Source: Silvimonas soli
GTDB lineage: Bacteria; Pseudomonadota; Gammaproteobacteria; Burkholderiales; Chitinibacteraceae
NCBI RefSeq assembly: GCF_030035605.1
Contig: NZ_CP106736.1
Span: forward strand, 3,162,001 to 3,226,000
Reading direction: 5' to 3'
DNA: 64,000 nt
The translations under genes and the position numbers were made by a program. Under the pieces are notes generated by a model that was given only the letters and a program-made list of their open reading frames with translations, was not told where the DNA came from and made no database searches. Below are positions 16,975 to 25,600 of the stretch, in pieces (the first letter of the stretch is position 1; the number at the start of each line of letters is the position of its first letter).

Positions 16975-18225
16975 TTATTTGGTCTGCGCCGCAGCGGCAA
17001 TTTTCTCAGCGGCCATTTGCGCAGTCATGCTGTCGTCGTTCCAGAATTGGGCGGCCACATCATAGATGGCACCTTCCACTGCGGGCGAGATTGCCATGTC
17101 ATGAGCCCATGACGGTACCAGCGTGCCCTTGGCTGCTGCGGCTTTGAAGTCGGCTGCGGATTTTTTTCCGCACTCGTCAAACTTGCTCAAGTCCATACCC
17201 TGACGCGCCGGGATCGACCCCTTGTATAGATTGAAGACTTCCTGGAATTTCGGGCTCATCAGCAACTGGGCCAGGTCTTTCTGACCCTTTTGCGCATCCT
17301 TGTCTTTGAGCTTGAAGAAGGCAAACGAATCTACGTTAAAGGTATACGAGCCCGCACTGCCCGGCGCCGCCACGCACAGGTAATCCTTGCCCGCTTGTTT
17401 ACCCGCTACCGTGAACTCGCCTTTGGCCCAGTCCCCCATAAACTGCATGCCGGCCTTGCCGTTGATAACCATGGCGGTGGCCAGGTTCCAGTCACGACCA
17501 TTGGCGGCCTTGTCGGTGTACGGCTTGATGCGTTTGTAGGTTTCCAGCACTTTGATCATGGTGACGCTCTTGAGCGAGGCTTGATCCAGCTTCACAAACG
17601 CCTTTTTGTAAAAGTCCGCGCCACCCACACCCAAGGCGACGCTTTCCAGCAATTCGGCCTCTTGCCAGGATTGCCCACCAATGGCTACGGCGGTGACGCC
17701 GGACTTTTGCAAGGCATCGGCCGTCTTGAAGAATTCGTCCCAGGTGGTCGGGACTTTGGCGTTGGCTTTCTTGAGTACATCGGCGTTGATCCACAGCCAG
17801 TTCACACGGTGCACGTTGACTGGGGCCGCCACATATTGACCCTTGTACTTCATGACATTCGCCACCACCGGCGGCAGGACTTTGTCCCAGTTGTCGGCCT
17901 TGGCCACATCATCAATCGACACCAGTACGCCCTGATCGCCCCATTCCTGAATGGCCGGGCCTTTCAACTGTGCTGCCGCAGGCGGGTTGCCAGAGACCAC
18001 GCGGGTTTTCAGCGCAGTCATGGCGTTTTCACCCGCACCACCGGCTACGGCAAAGTCTTTCCATTTGTCGCCCTTGGCTTCGAGCATGGTTTTTAGTTCG
18101 CCCGCTGCTTTGGCTTCGCCGCCGGATGTCCAGTAATGCAGCACTTCCACTTCGGCCGCTTGCGCCGCCAACGCGCTCACGCCAAAGACAGCGGCAGCAC
18201 ACAAGGTCAGTCTCAGGTTCAACAT
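16975..18225 (-). CDS. Sugar ABC transporter substrate-binding protein (orphan)
   Basis: A 416-residue periplasmic binding protein with a signal peptide (MLNLRLTLCAAAVFGVSALAAQAA). The mature start EVEVLHYWTSGGEAKAAGELK and the segments AVAIGGQSWQEAELLE and MGDWAKGEF resemble the glucose-binding protein GtsA/GltB of pseudomonads (solute-binding family 1). No permease or ATPase gene is next to it. A LacI-type regulator is divergent, with an operator between. Glucose or a related sugar is the best guess for the ligand. Confidence 0.85.
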   Translation of the reverse strand: MLNLRLTLCAAAVFGVSALAAQAAEVEVLHYWTSGGEAKAAGELKTMLEAKGDKWKDFAVAGGAGENAMTALKTRVVSGNPPAAAQLKGPAIQEWGDQGVLVSIDDVAKADNWDKVLPPVVANVMKYKGQYVAAPVNVHRVNWLWINADVLKKANAKVPTTWDEFFKTADALQKSGVTAVAIGGQSWQEAELLESVALGVGGADFYKKAFVKLDQASLKSVTMIKVLETYKRIKPYTDKAANGRDWNLATAMVINGKAGMQFMGDWAKGEFTVAGKQAGKDYLCVAAPGSAGSYTFNVDSFAFFKLKDKDAQKGQKDLAQLLMSPKFQEVFNLYKGSIPARQGMDLSKFDECGKKSAADFKAAAAKGTLVPSWAHDMAISPAVEGAIYDVAAQFWNDDSMTAQMAAEKIAAAAQTK

Positions 18226-18363
18226 GATCGATCTCCAGAATGAAGTGTATGGACCGCGATTGTTTTCGCAGCCCGACAGTGGCGCCAGCGCAGGTCGTGG
18301 GATGGCTTTGGTTGTTGGTGCGGGGCAAATGTTGTCAGATTTTCATGACTACATTGCGAGTAA

Positions 18364-18377
18364 TGTTAACGTTAACA
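18364..18377. promoter_or_regulatory. Palindromic LacI/GntR-type operator
   Basis: TGTTAACGTTAACA is a perfect 14-bp palindrome with a central CG, the usual form for LacI-family operators, and resembles the E. coli GntR operator (ATGTTACCGATAACAT type). It lies between the divergent sugar-binding protein and LacI-family genes, about 140 bases from each start. Confidence 0.7.
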
Positions 18378-18472
18378 GAGGAGGGTGTCACAATAAATGA
18401 ATACCCCGATAGAGCGAGCCTCTGCGGGGTGACGCCGGAAAAATCCGGTATCCTGAAAGGATTCAAACATGG

Positions 18473-18498
18473 ACATCCGGACAACCAGCCCCGGATGT
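18473..18498 (+). other. Hairpin before the LacI-family start codon
   Basis: An 8-bp perfect stem (18473-18480 with 18491-18498) and a 10-base loop end 18 bases before the ATG at 18517. It could limit ribosome access, since no strong Shine-Dalgarno is present. Confidence 0.35.
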
Positions 18499-18516
18499 TG
18501 AGTAGCAAAAAGCACC

Positions 18517-19542
18517 ATGCCGCGTAAACCCAGTCAAAAAACCGCTCGCGCCGCGACCTTGCATGATGTGGCCGCCAAAGTGGGCGTAAGTGCGATTACC
18601 GTGTCGCGTGCGCTGAACGCGCCCGATCTGGTCTCGGAAAAAGTGCGCACGCAAATCCTCGCCACCGTGGATGAACTTGGCTACGTGCCCAATCGCTCGG
18701 CCCGCACGCTGGTGTCCTCGCGCTCGCATACGGTGGCGGTGCTGATTCCGTCGTTATCCAACACCGTATTTATCGACACGTTGGCGGGTATCAATGAAGT
18801 GCTTGATCCGCGTGGTTATCAGATATTGATTGGCAACACTGCCTATGACGACGAGAAAGAAGAGCGCCTGCTGCGCACTTATCTATCGCACAAGCCGGAC
18901 GGGGTGCTGCTGACCGGCACGCGGCAACAGGCGCAAATGCGCGCGCAGCTGGCGCGCCTCGGCATTCCGGCGGTGCATATGATGGAGCTGGACCCCAGTA
19001 ATGAGCGCTTGTGTGTGGGGTTCTCGCAAGAAGAAGCAGGGCGGCAGATCACCGAACATTTGCTGGCACGGGGTTATCGGCATATCGCCTTCTTTGGCGC
19101 ACGGCTTGATCCACGTGTGATGCAGCGGCTGGATGGTTATCGCAAAGCGCTGCAAGCGGCGGGTTGTTATACGCAGGAACTGGAATATCTGAATCCGCGC
19201 CCATCCCGCATTGGCCTTGGCGTGGAAATGCTGGATGTGTTGCGCCGTGAGCACCCGGAGTGCGATGCCGTGTTTTGCTGCAATGATGACTTGGCGCTAG
19301 GTGTGCTTACAGGGTGCCAACGCACCGGCATCGCCGTGCCGTCGCAACTGGCCGTGACCGGGTTCAATGATCTGGAAGGGGCTGCTTGGGCGACGCCCAC
19401 ACTGACCAGTGTACGAACACCGCGATATCGGGTTGGTCTGGAGGCCGCCAAGTTGTTGCTGCAACTCATGGATGGCAACGCTCCGCCAGCACAACGGCAA
19501 CTGGACTTGGGTTTTGAACTGCAATTACGTGGCAGTAGCTGA
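18517..19542 (+). CDS. LacI family regulator, GntR-like
   Basis: A 341-residue repressor. The N-terminal helix-turn-helix (TLHDVAAKVGVSAITVSRAL, residues 14-33) and hinge (NRSARTLVSS) are followed by a periplasmic-binding-protein-like sensor domain (VAVLIPSLSNTVFIDTLAGI, DGVLLTGTR, GFNDLEGAAWATPTLTSVRTP). The sequence is closest in feel to E. coli GntR/IdnR, which sense gluconate. It probably controls itself and the divergent sugar-binding protein through the palindrome at 18364-18377. The ligand is inference. Confidence 0.9.
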   Translation: MPRKPSQKTARAATLHDVAAKVGVSAITVSRALNAPDLVSEKVRTQILATVDELGYVPNRSARTLVSSRSHTVAVLIPSLSNTVFIDTLAGINEVLDPRGYQILIGNTAYDDEKEERLLRTYLSHKPDGVLLTGTRQQAQMRAQLARLGIPAVHMMELDPSNERLCVGFSQEEAGRQITEHLLARGYRHIAFFGARLDPRVMQRLDGYRKALQAAGCYTQELEYLNPRPSRIGLGVEMLDVLRREHPECDAVFCCNDDLALGVLTGCQRTGIAVPSQLAVTGFNDLEGAAWATPTLTSVRTPRYRVGLEAAKLLLQLMDGNAPPAQRQLDLGFELQLRGSS

Positions 19543-19620
19543 CGTGTGATTCACATGCAGTGACTGTGCCAGCGAGCAAACGCAGACTGGTTCTCGAATG
19601 TTTTATTTTCCTGGCAAGAC

Positions 19621-20037
19621 ATGGATCGCCTGAACGAACTCCCGATCAATACGGATATCCCGCCCTATGGTGCGGATGATCAAACCGAGCAAAGCTGGCG
19701 CTGGTTGCAGGCTGTGGGGCAACTGGTGGCCGCCGAACTGGTACAACAACCGCGCGGTACGCTGGCGCTGGTAGAAGAAACTGACTGCGTTTACTGGGTG
19801 TTGGCGCTGGGAGAACAAGTTTATCTGGCAACCGCGCCGATCCACGACGGCGAAATCATGTTGCAACATGGCGCGTTGTTGCAGGGTTTGATTGGTGTCA
19901 GCGTGGAAGAACTGGTTTATCGGCGGATGGCGCTTGAGAACTGGTTGCTGGCTCAGCCAACCATGCGCATCGGCGAGCCCAAGCGCTTGCAACTGTGGAG
20001 CGAAGTGCCCAAACAGGGCGAGTGGGATAGCAATTGA
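19621..20037 (+). CDS. Hypothetical protein
   Basis: A 138-residue protein that I do not recognise. It has no signal peptide, no membrane segment and no cysteine cluster beyond a single Cys. A stretch of alternating hydrophobic residues (TLALVEETDCVYWVLALGEQVYLATA) suggests a beta-sheet core. Codon use looks like that of the neighbouring genes, whereas the overlapping minus-strand frame (19603-20163) does not. It starts 78 bases after the LacI-family gene, so it may be in the same transcript. Confidence 0.6.
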   Translation: MDRLNELPINTDIPPYGADDQTEQSWRWLQAVGQLVAAELVQQPRGTLALVEETDCVYWVLALGEQVYLATAPIHDGEIMLQHGALLQGLIGVSVEELVYRRMALENWLLAQPTMRIGEPKRLQLWSEVPKQGEWDSN

Positions 20038-20047
20038 AGATGTCGAT

Positions 20048-20077
20048 AAGGTGGATTGGCTATGCCGAATCCACCTT
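20048..20077. terminator. Bidirectional hairpin between convergent genes
   Basis: A 13-bp stem (20048-20060 with 20064-20077, one bulge) and a 3-base loop lie between the hypothetical gene and feoB, which converge. T-runs are weak. Confidence 0.55.
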
Positions 20078-20105
20078 GCGAATTTTCTCGCCTGACAAGC
20101 AAGCG

Positions 20106-21878
20106 TTACAACCAGCCAGTCACCAAGCGCGTGCCTTGGTAAAACACAAAGCACAGCACCCATGCCAGTCCTAGCGACCAGACCACCGACCCCGCCGTGA
20201 ACCAGGCGCTTTTCGATTCTTTATGCATGGTGGCAACCGTTGCCACGCAGGGCACGTAGATCAGGGTGAACAGCATGAACGAGATCGCCGAAACCGGGTC
20301 CATACTGCCTGCCAGATGATGCGCCAGTGCATCGCCCTGCACCCCGGTAATGACCGACAGCGCGCCCAGAACGACCTCCTTGGCGACAAAACCAAAAATC
20401 AACGCAATCGACATTTCGGAATGAATGCCAATCGGCGTCAGGACTGGCTCTAGCACGTTGGCAATCATCCCCGCATAGCTGGCGTGTTCCGATGGGTAAT
20501 GGGTAAGGAACCACACCAGCAATACCCCAACCACAATCATGGTCGAAGCCATGCGCAGGAAAGAACGGGTTTCGCCCCAGCCGCGAGCGCGAATCTGCCT
20601 TAGCAACGGCATGCGGAACGGTGGCAATTCCAGTGCAAAAGGCTCGCTGGAGGCAAAGCGTTTGCGGAAGACCCAGGCCGAACCGAGCGCGATGACGATG
20701 CTCGCTAGATACAACCCTAGCAACACCCACGGCGCCTGCGTTGGCGTGAACAGCGCCGAAGATAGAAACAGAAAAATCTGCAACCGCGCTGAACACAACG
20801 AGAACGGAATAGTGAGCATGGTCAGCTTGCGCGCGTTGGGATCGCGGATCACCCGCGTGCCCATCAACGCGGGCACGTTGCAGCCAAAGCCCATCAGCAG
20901 CATGACAAAACCACGGCCATCCAGCCCCAGGCGGCTCATCAGGCCATCCATCATGAAGGCGGCGCGGGCAAAATAGCCGGAGTCTTCAATGATCGCCATC
21001 AGCGAGAAAAACAGGAAGATCAGCGGGGCAAAGGTCAGCACCGTGCCCGCGCCGTCGAACAGCCCGTCGAGCAAGGCGCCGCGTACAAATTCGGGCGCAC
21101 CGGCGAGTGCGGGTTCCAGCCAGGTGTGTTTGATCCAGTCCATGCCGCTGCCCAATGCATCCTGGAGCGGAGAACCAATGGCAAAGGTGAGCTGAAACAA
21201 GATGAACATCATCAAGATAAATAGTGGCAAACCAAGCGCCGGGTGCAGAATCCAGCGGTCCAGTTTCTCGGTCATGCTCGCCGGCATGGTCGGCGGACGG
21301 GAGACAAAGGCATGATGCAGCCGGGTTTCTTCGGCATGGAATGCCGTAGCCGCTTGCAGGCTGGAGAAATCAAGCTGGATATCGCCGTTCAGCGCAATGT
21401 GCTGGCTGATGGCGGTTTTCAGTTCTGGCACGCCCTGGCCCAGTTTGGCCGAGATCGGCAATACCGGGCAGCCCAGTTGGGCCGATAGCCTGGCGTAGTC
21501 GATGACGATGCCCGCGCGTTTGGCTTCGTCCGTCATATTGAGCGCGACAATCATCGGCGCGCCCAGGGCTTTCAATTGCAAAGCCAGTGCGAGTTGGCGA
21601 TCCAGTTGGGTGGCGTTCAGCAGCACCACAATGGCGCTCAGTTCGGTATTGGCCAGAAACGCCTGCGCTACGCGTTCGTCTTCAGCGCCGCCTGATAAAT
21701 CATAAATACCCGGTAGATCGACCAGTTGCACCATGCTGCCGCCCAGCAAAATACGATGCGTGGCCAGTTCAACCGTGAGCCCCGGCCAGTTGGCGACGCG
21801 GGCATTGCCACCGGTGATACGGTTGAATAGTGTGGATTTGCCGGTGTTTGGCATGCCAACGAGCGCGATCCGTTTCAT
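20106..21878 (-). CDS. feoB: Ferrous iron transporter FeoB, compact form
   Basis: A 590-residue inner-membrane Fe2+ transporter. The N-terminal G domain has G1 GMPNTGKST (8-16), G3 DLPG and G4 NMTD. The membrane part holds both Gate repeats, including the conserved GFGCNVPA, the Cys in PFSLCSARL and the Glu in GFVAKEVVLG. It is about 180 residues shorter than E. coli FeoB, mainly because the guanine-dissociation-inhibitor spacer and long loops are small. Seven to eight hydrophobic helices are visible. It starts two bases after feoA ends. Confidence 0.94.
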   Translation of the reverse strand: MKRIALVGMPNTGKSTLFNRITGGNARVANWPGLTVELATHRILLGGSMVQLVDLPGIYDLSGGAEDERVAQAFLANTELSAIVVLLNATQLDRQLALALQLKALGAPMIVALNMTDEAKRAGIVIDYARLSAQLGCPVLPISAKLGQGVPELKTAISQHIALNGDIQLDFSSLQAATAFHAEETRLHHAFVSRPPTMPASMTEKLDRWILHPALGLPLFILMMFILFQLTFAIGSPLQDALGSGMDWIKHTWLEPALAGAPEFVRGALLDGLFDGAGTVLTFAPLIFLFFSLMAIIEDSGYFARAAFMMDGLMSRLGLDGRGFVMLLMGFGCNVPALMGTRVIRDPNARKLTMLTIPFSLCSARLQIFLFLSSALFTPTQAPWVLLGLYLASIVIALGSAWVFRKRFASSEPFALELPPFRMPLLRQIRARGWGETRSFLRMASTMIVVGVLLVWFLTHYPSEHASYAGMIANVLEPVLTPIGIHSEMSIALIFGFVAKEVVLGALSVITGVQGDALAHHLAGSMDPVSAISFMLFTLIYVPCVATVATMHKESKSAWFTAGSVVWSLGLAWVLCFVFYQGTRLVTGWL

Positions 21879-21880
21879 GA

Positions 21881-22135
21881 TCAGGCCTCGTTACGCTGGA
21901 TGGGCAGGGCGGAGATTTCGACTTCAATGGCGCGGGCGTGTTCCCGGCGCAACATCAGTTCAGTGTTGCCAATTCGCACTTGCAACGGCCCGCCAAGCCA
22001 GCCGCGCCTGAGTACTGTAAGCTCGCGCTCCGGGCGTAATCCCATGGCAAAAAGACGTTGGGTAAGTTCGGCCGGAGTATGTAGTTTTAATACACGAGCG
22101 GGCGTTTGCAGCGGCAGATCGAAAAGCGGACACAT
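21881..22135 (-). CDS. feoA: Ferrous iron transport protein A
   Basis: An 84-residue SH3-like protein that supports FeoB. Seen: the FeoA pattern AELTQRLFAMGLRPERELTVLRRGWLGG split across residues 22-50, then PLQVRIGNTELMLRREHARAIEV. It heads feoA-feoB; a Fur box lies 17-31 bases before its ATG. No feoC is present. Confidence 0.92.
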   Translation of the reverse strand: MCPLFDLPLQTPARVLKLHTPAELTQRLFAMGLRPERELTVLRRGWLGGPLQVRIGNTELMLRREHARAIEVEISALPIQRNEA

Positions 22136-22151
22136 GGGTGATTTCCGGTTT

Positions 22152-22166
22152 CAAGAATCATTCTCA
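22152..22166 (-). promoter_or_regulatory. Fur box upstream of feoA
   Basis: On the minus strand the site reads TGAGAATGATTCTTG, a 7-1-7 Fur-type inverted repeat with mismatches only at its last two positions. Its place just before feoA implies iron repression of feoAB. Confidence 0.75.
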
Positions 22167-22317
22167 ATTATTGAATCATGATTACCCGGAAGAAGCTGTG
22201 CATTGATACCTATCAAGCCTGTGCCTTGGCAGGTAAAAATCACAGTGGCATATGGTGTGTAGTTTGCTGATGCGTGGCTGACTCGCTGCATACATAAAAC
22301 GATGTAGTCGAAGGCCG

Positions 22318-22367
22318 TGCACTAACAAAATCGCGTTTCCCGACAAACGTCAGGGTGTTTGCACTAA
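22318..22367. promoter_or_regulatory. Two TGCACTAA direct repeats, possible activator sites
   Basis: TGCACTAA occurs at 22318-22325 and again at 22360-22367, exactly 42 bases apart (four helical turns), on the same face of the DNA. They lie 50-100 bases upstream of the sigma-54-like promoter. TGCACY is the half-site of NtrC. The second halves of full NtrC palindromes are not seen, so binding is inference. Confidence 0.4.
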
Positions 22368-22414
22368 TTTCTGTCATTTTTTAGAAAAAATGCCTCTGAT
22401 CGGGGCGCAATTTC

Positions 22415-22430
22415 TGGCAATATAATTGCC
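22415..22430 (+). promoter_or_regulatory. Sigma-54-like promoter for gltBD leader
   Basis: TGGCAATATAATTGCC has GG and GC separated by exactly 10 bases and matches TGGCA/TTGC, the -24/-12 form. The same bases are a near-palindrome (arms TGGCAAT/ATTGCCA, 22415-22431) and contain TATAAT (22421-22426) with no good -35. It could therefore be a sigma-54 site, a sigma-70 -10 element, or an operator. Confidence 0.5.
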
Positions 22431-22439
22431 ATTTTGTGC

Positions 22440-22585
22440 AATGCGTTATACCAACGCGCAAGGCACCGTGCGCTGGCTACCCCGCCAGCCAAGTCGACGC
22501 TAGCTCCGTGCGATCCGGACCAGCCGCTCGACCCCTGTCATGATTCGAAAATTGGACCGAGGCTGACGCAATGTCGGCCTTTTTT
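22440..22585 (+). ncRNA. Candidate small RNA or attenuated leader upstream of gltB
   Basis: Transcription from the element at 22415-22430 would start near 22440 and meet an intrinsic terminator at 22560-22585, giving about 145 bases. Within it a GCTGGC/GCCAGC hairpin is visible at 22471-22490. No open reading frame with a ribosome site is evident. It does not match 4.5S, 6S or a riboswitch that I know. Confidence 0.4.
22560..22585 (+). terminator. Intrinsic terminator inside the gltB leader
   Basis: An 8-bp stem (22560-22567 with 22573-22580, one G-T pair), a 5-base loop and six Ts, about 70 bases before gltB. A second small perfect hairpin (ACTAGA/TCTAGT, 22604-22618) lies between it and the start codon. 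Confidence 0.75.
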
Positions 22586-22655
22586 GACCTGCGCGCCCGA
22601 GGTACTAGAGGTTCTAGTTAAACCAGGCTGCGCTTAGCCAGAAGGAAAGAGCGTG

Positions 22656-25600
22656 ATGGATCACGTGATGCCCCAGCAACAGGGGATGTACGATCCCGCT
22701 AACGAACACGATGCCTGTGGTGTCGGTTTCGTCGCCCATATGAAGGGCCAGAAGAGCCATTCGATCGTCGAGCAAGGGTTGTTGATCCTGAAGAATCTGG
22801 ATCACCGCGGTGCCGTAGGTGCCGATCCGTTGCAAGGTGACGGCGCTGGTATTCTGATTCAAATCCCCGATGCTTTGTATCGCGAAGAAATGGCGAAACA
22901 AGGCGTCACGCTGCCCGCCTTTGGCGAGTACGGCGTGGGCATGATTTTCCTGCCGCAAGAAGCCGCCTCGCGCGCTGCCTGTCAGGAAGAAATCGAGCGT
23001 GCTGTGCGCGTGGAAGGGCAAGTGCTGCTGGGCTGGCGCGATGTGCCGGTCAACCGTGACATGCCAATGTCCCCGACCGTGCGCGCCAAAGAGCCGGTGA
23101 TTCGCCAGATTTTCGTCGGCCGCGGCCCGGACGTGCTGGTGACCGATGCGCTGGAGCGCAAGCTGTATATCATCCGCAAATCGGCCAGCCACGCGATTCG
23201 CCGCCTCAAGCTCACGCATGGCCACGAGTTCTATGTGCCGTCGTTCTCCGCCCGCACCGTAAACTACAAAGGTCTGCTGCTGGCTGACCAGGTGGGCGTG
23301 TATTACAACGATCTGGCCGATGCGCGTTGCGTATCCGCGCTGGCGCTGGTGCACCAACGCTTCTCGACCAATACCTTCCCGACATGGGACCTGGCGCATC
23401 CGTTCCGCATGATTGCCCACAACGGTGAAATCAACACCGTGCGCGGCAACGTGAACTGGATTACCGCCCGTGAAAAAGCCATCAGCTCGCCGGTATTGGG
23501 CAAGAGCCTGGAAAAAGTCTGGCCGCTGATTTATCTTGGCCAGTCTGACTCAGCCTCGTTCGACAACGCGCTCGAACTGTTGGTGATGGGCGGTTATTCG
23601 CTGGCGCAAGCCGTGATGATGATGATTCCGGAAGCGTGGGAAAAACACACGCTGATGGACGAAAACCGTCGCGCCTTCTATGAATACCACGCCGCGATGA
23701 TGGAACCATGGGATGGTCCTGCCGCCGTGGCGTTTACTGATGGCCGCCAGATTGGTGCCACGCTGGACCGTAACGGTCTGCGTCCGGCGCGTTATCTGGT
23801 CACCAACGATGACTTGGTGGTGATGGCTTCCGAATCTGGCGTACTGCCGATCGCCGATAGCCGCATCAACAAAAAATGGCGTCTGCAGCCAGGCAAGATG
23901 TTCCTGATCGATCTGGAACAAGGCCGCATCATCGACGACCAGGAAATCAAGAACACGCTGTCCAACTCCAAGCCGTACAAAGAGTGGATCGGCAAGATTC
24001 GTATCAAGCTGGACGAAGTTCAAAGCGCCACGGAAATCCCGAAGGCGCCCTGTTCGACTGTGCTCGATTGCCAACAAGCTTTTGGTTACACCCAGGAAGA
24101 CATCAAGTTCATCCTGGAGCCGATGGCCAAGAACGGCGAAGAAGGCACTGGTTCGATGGGTAACGACTCGGCGCTGCCAGTATTGTCGAACAAGTCCAAG
24201 ACGCTGTATTCCTACTTCAAGCAGCTGTTTGCGCAGGTGACCAACCCGCCAATCGACCCGATCCGTGAAGATCTGGTGATGTCGCTGGTGTCGTTTATTG
24301 GTCCAAAGCCCAACCTGCTTGACCCGGCTGACATCAACCCGCCAATCCGCCTGGAAGTGTCGCAACCGGTGCTGTCGGCCGACGATATCGAAAAAATTCG
24401 TTATATCGGCAAGTACACCGGCGGCAAATTCCGCTCGCACGAACTGAATATCTGTTACCCGGCTAGCTGGGGCGCGGCAGGTATTGAAGCCCGTATGGCC
24501 TCGCTGGTGGCAGAAGCTGAAGACGCGGTAAAGAGCGGTGCCAACATCCTGATCGTGTCGGACCGCAAGATGGATCGCAACAACGTAGCGATCCCGGCCT
24601 TGCTGGCAACTTCCGGTATTCACCTGCATCTGGTGAACGAAGGCCTGCGTACCAGCACCGGTCTGGTGGTGGAAACCGGTTCGGCACGCGAAACGCATCA
24701 CTTTGCCCTGCTGGGCGGGTTCGGCGCTGAAGCCGTTCACCCGTACCTGGTTATGGCAACACTGGCCGATATGGCCGGTGGCGATGCTGAAACCGCAGCC
24801 AAGTATCAAAAGAACTTCATCAAGGCCGTGGGTAAGGGCTTGATGAAGGTGATGTCCAAGATGGGCATCTCGACTTACATGTCTTATACCGGCGCGCAGA
24901 TTTTTGAAGCCGTGGGCCTGAAGAAGTCACTCGTCGCCAAGTACTTCACCGGCACGCCTTCGAACATCGAAGGTCTGGGCTTGTTTGAAGTGGCCGACGA
25001 AACCTTCAAGTTGCACAACGCTGCGTTCTCGACTGACCCGGTACTGGCCGACGCGCTGGATGCGGGTGGTGAATACGCCTTCCGTATCCGTGGTGAAGAC
25101 CACATGTGGACGCCGGATTCGATCGCCAAGTTGCAGCACGCCACGCGTACCGGCAAGACTGAGACATACAAGGAATACGCCAAGCTGATCAACGATCAGA
25201 CCAAGCGTCACCTGACTTTGCGTGGCCTGTTTGAACTGAAACCAGCCGGTGCCCCGGTGCCGCTGGAAGAAGTCGAATCGGCTAAAGACATCGTCAAACG
25301 CTTTGCTACTGGCGCAATGTCGCTGGGCTCGATCTCGACCGAAGCTCACACCACGCTGGCCATTGCAATGAACCGGATCGGCGGCAAGTCGAACACCGGC
25401 GAAGGCGGCGAAGATGCACGTCGTTTCATTCCGCTCAAGGCGGGTGAAACCTTGTCGGAAGTGATCGGCAAAGGCCGCATCGAGCGCGACTACACCTTCA
25501 AAGAGGGTGACAGCCTGCGTTCGGCGATCAAGCAAGTTGCGTCGGGTCGTTTTGGTGTCACCACCGAATACCTGGTCAACGCGGATCAAATCCAGATCAA

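Noticed and set aside
19603..20163. 186-residue minus-strand frame opposite the hypothetical gene
   Set aside because: It runs into the end of feoB on the same strand and its amino-acid pattern is that of a reverse-strand shadow; the plus frame has normal codon use.
22440..22585. Possible 4.5S RNA, 6S RNA or known riboswitch in the gltB leader
   Set aside because: The SRP tetraloop region (GGAAGGAAGCA-like) and 6S-type long closed bubble are absent, and no known aptamer motif is seen; kept only as an unnamed candidate RNA.
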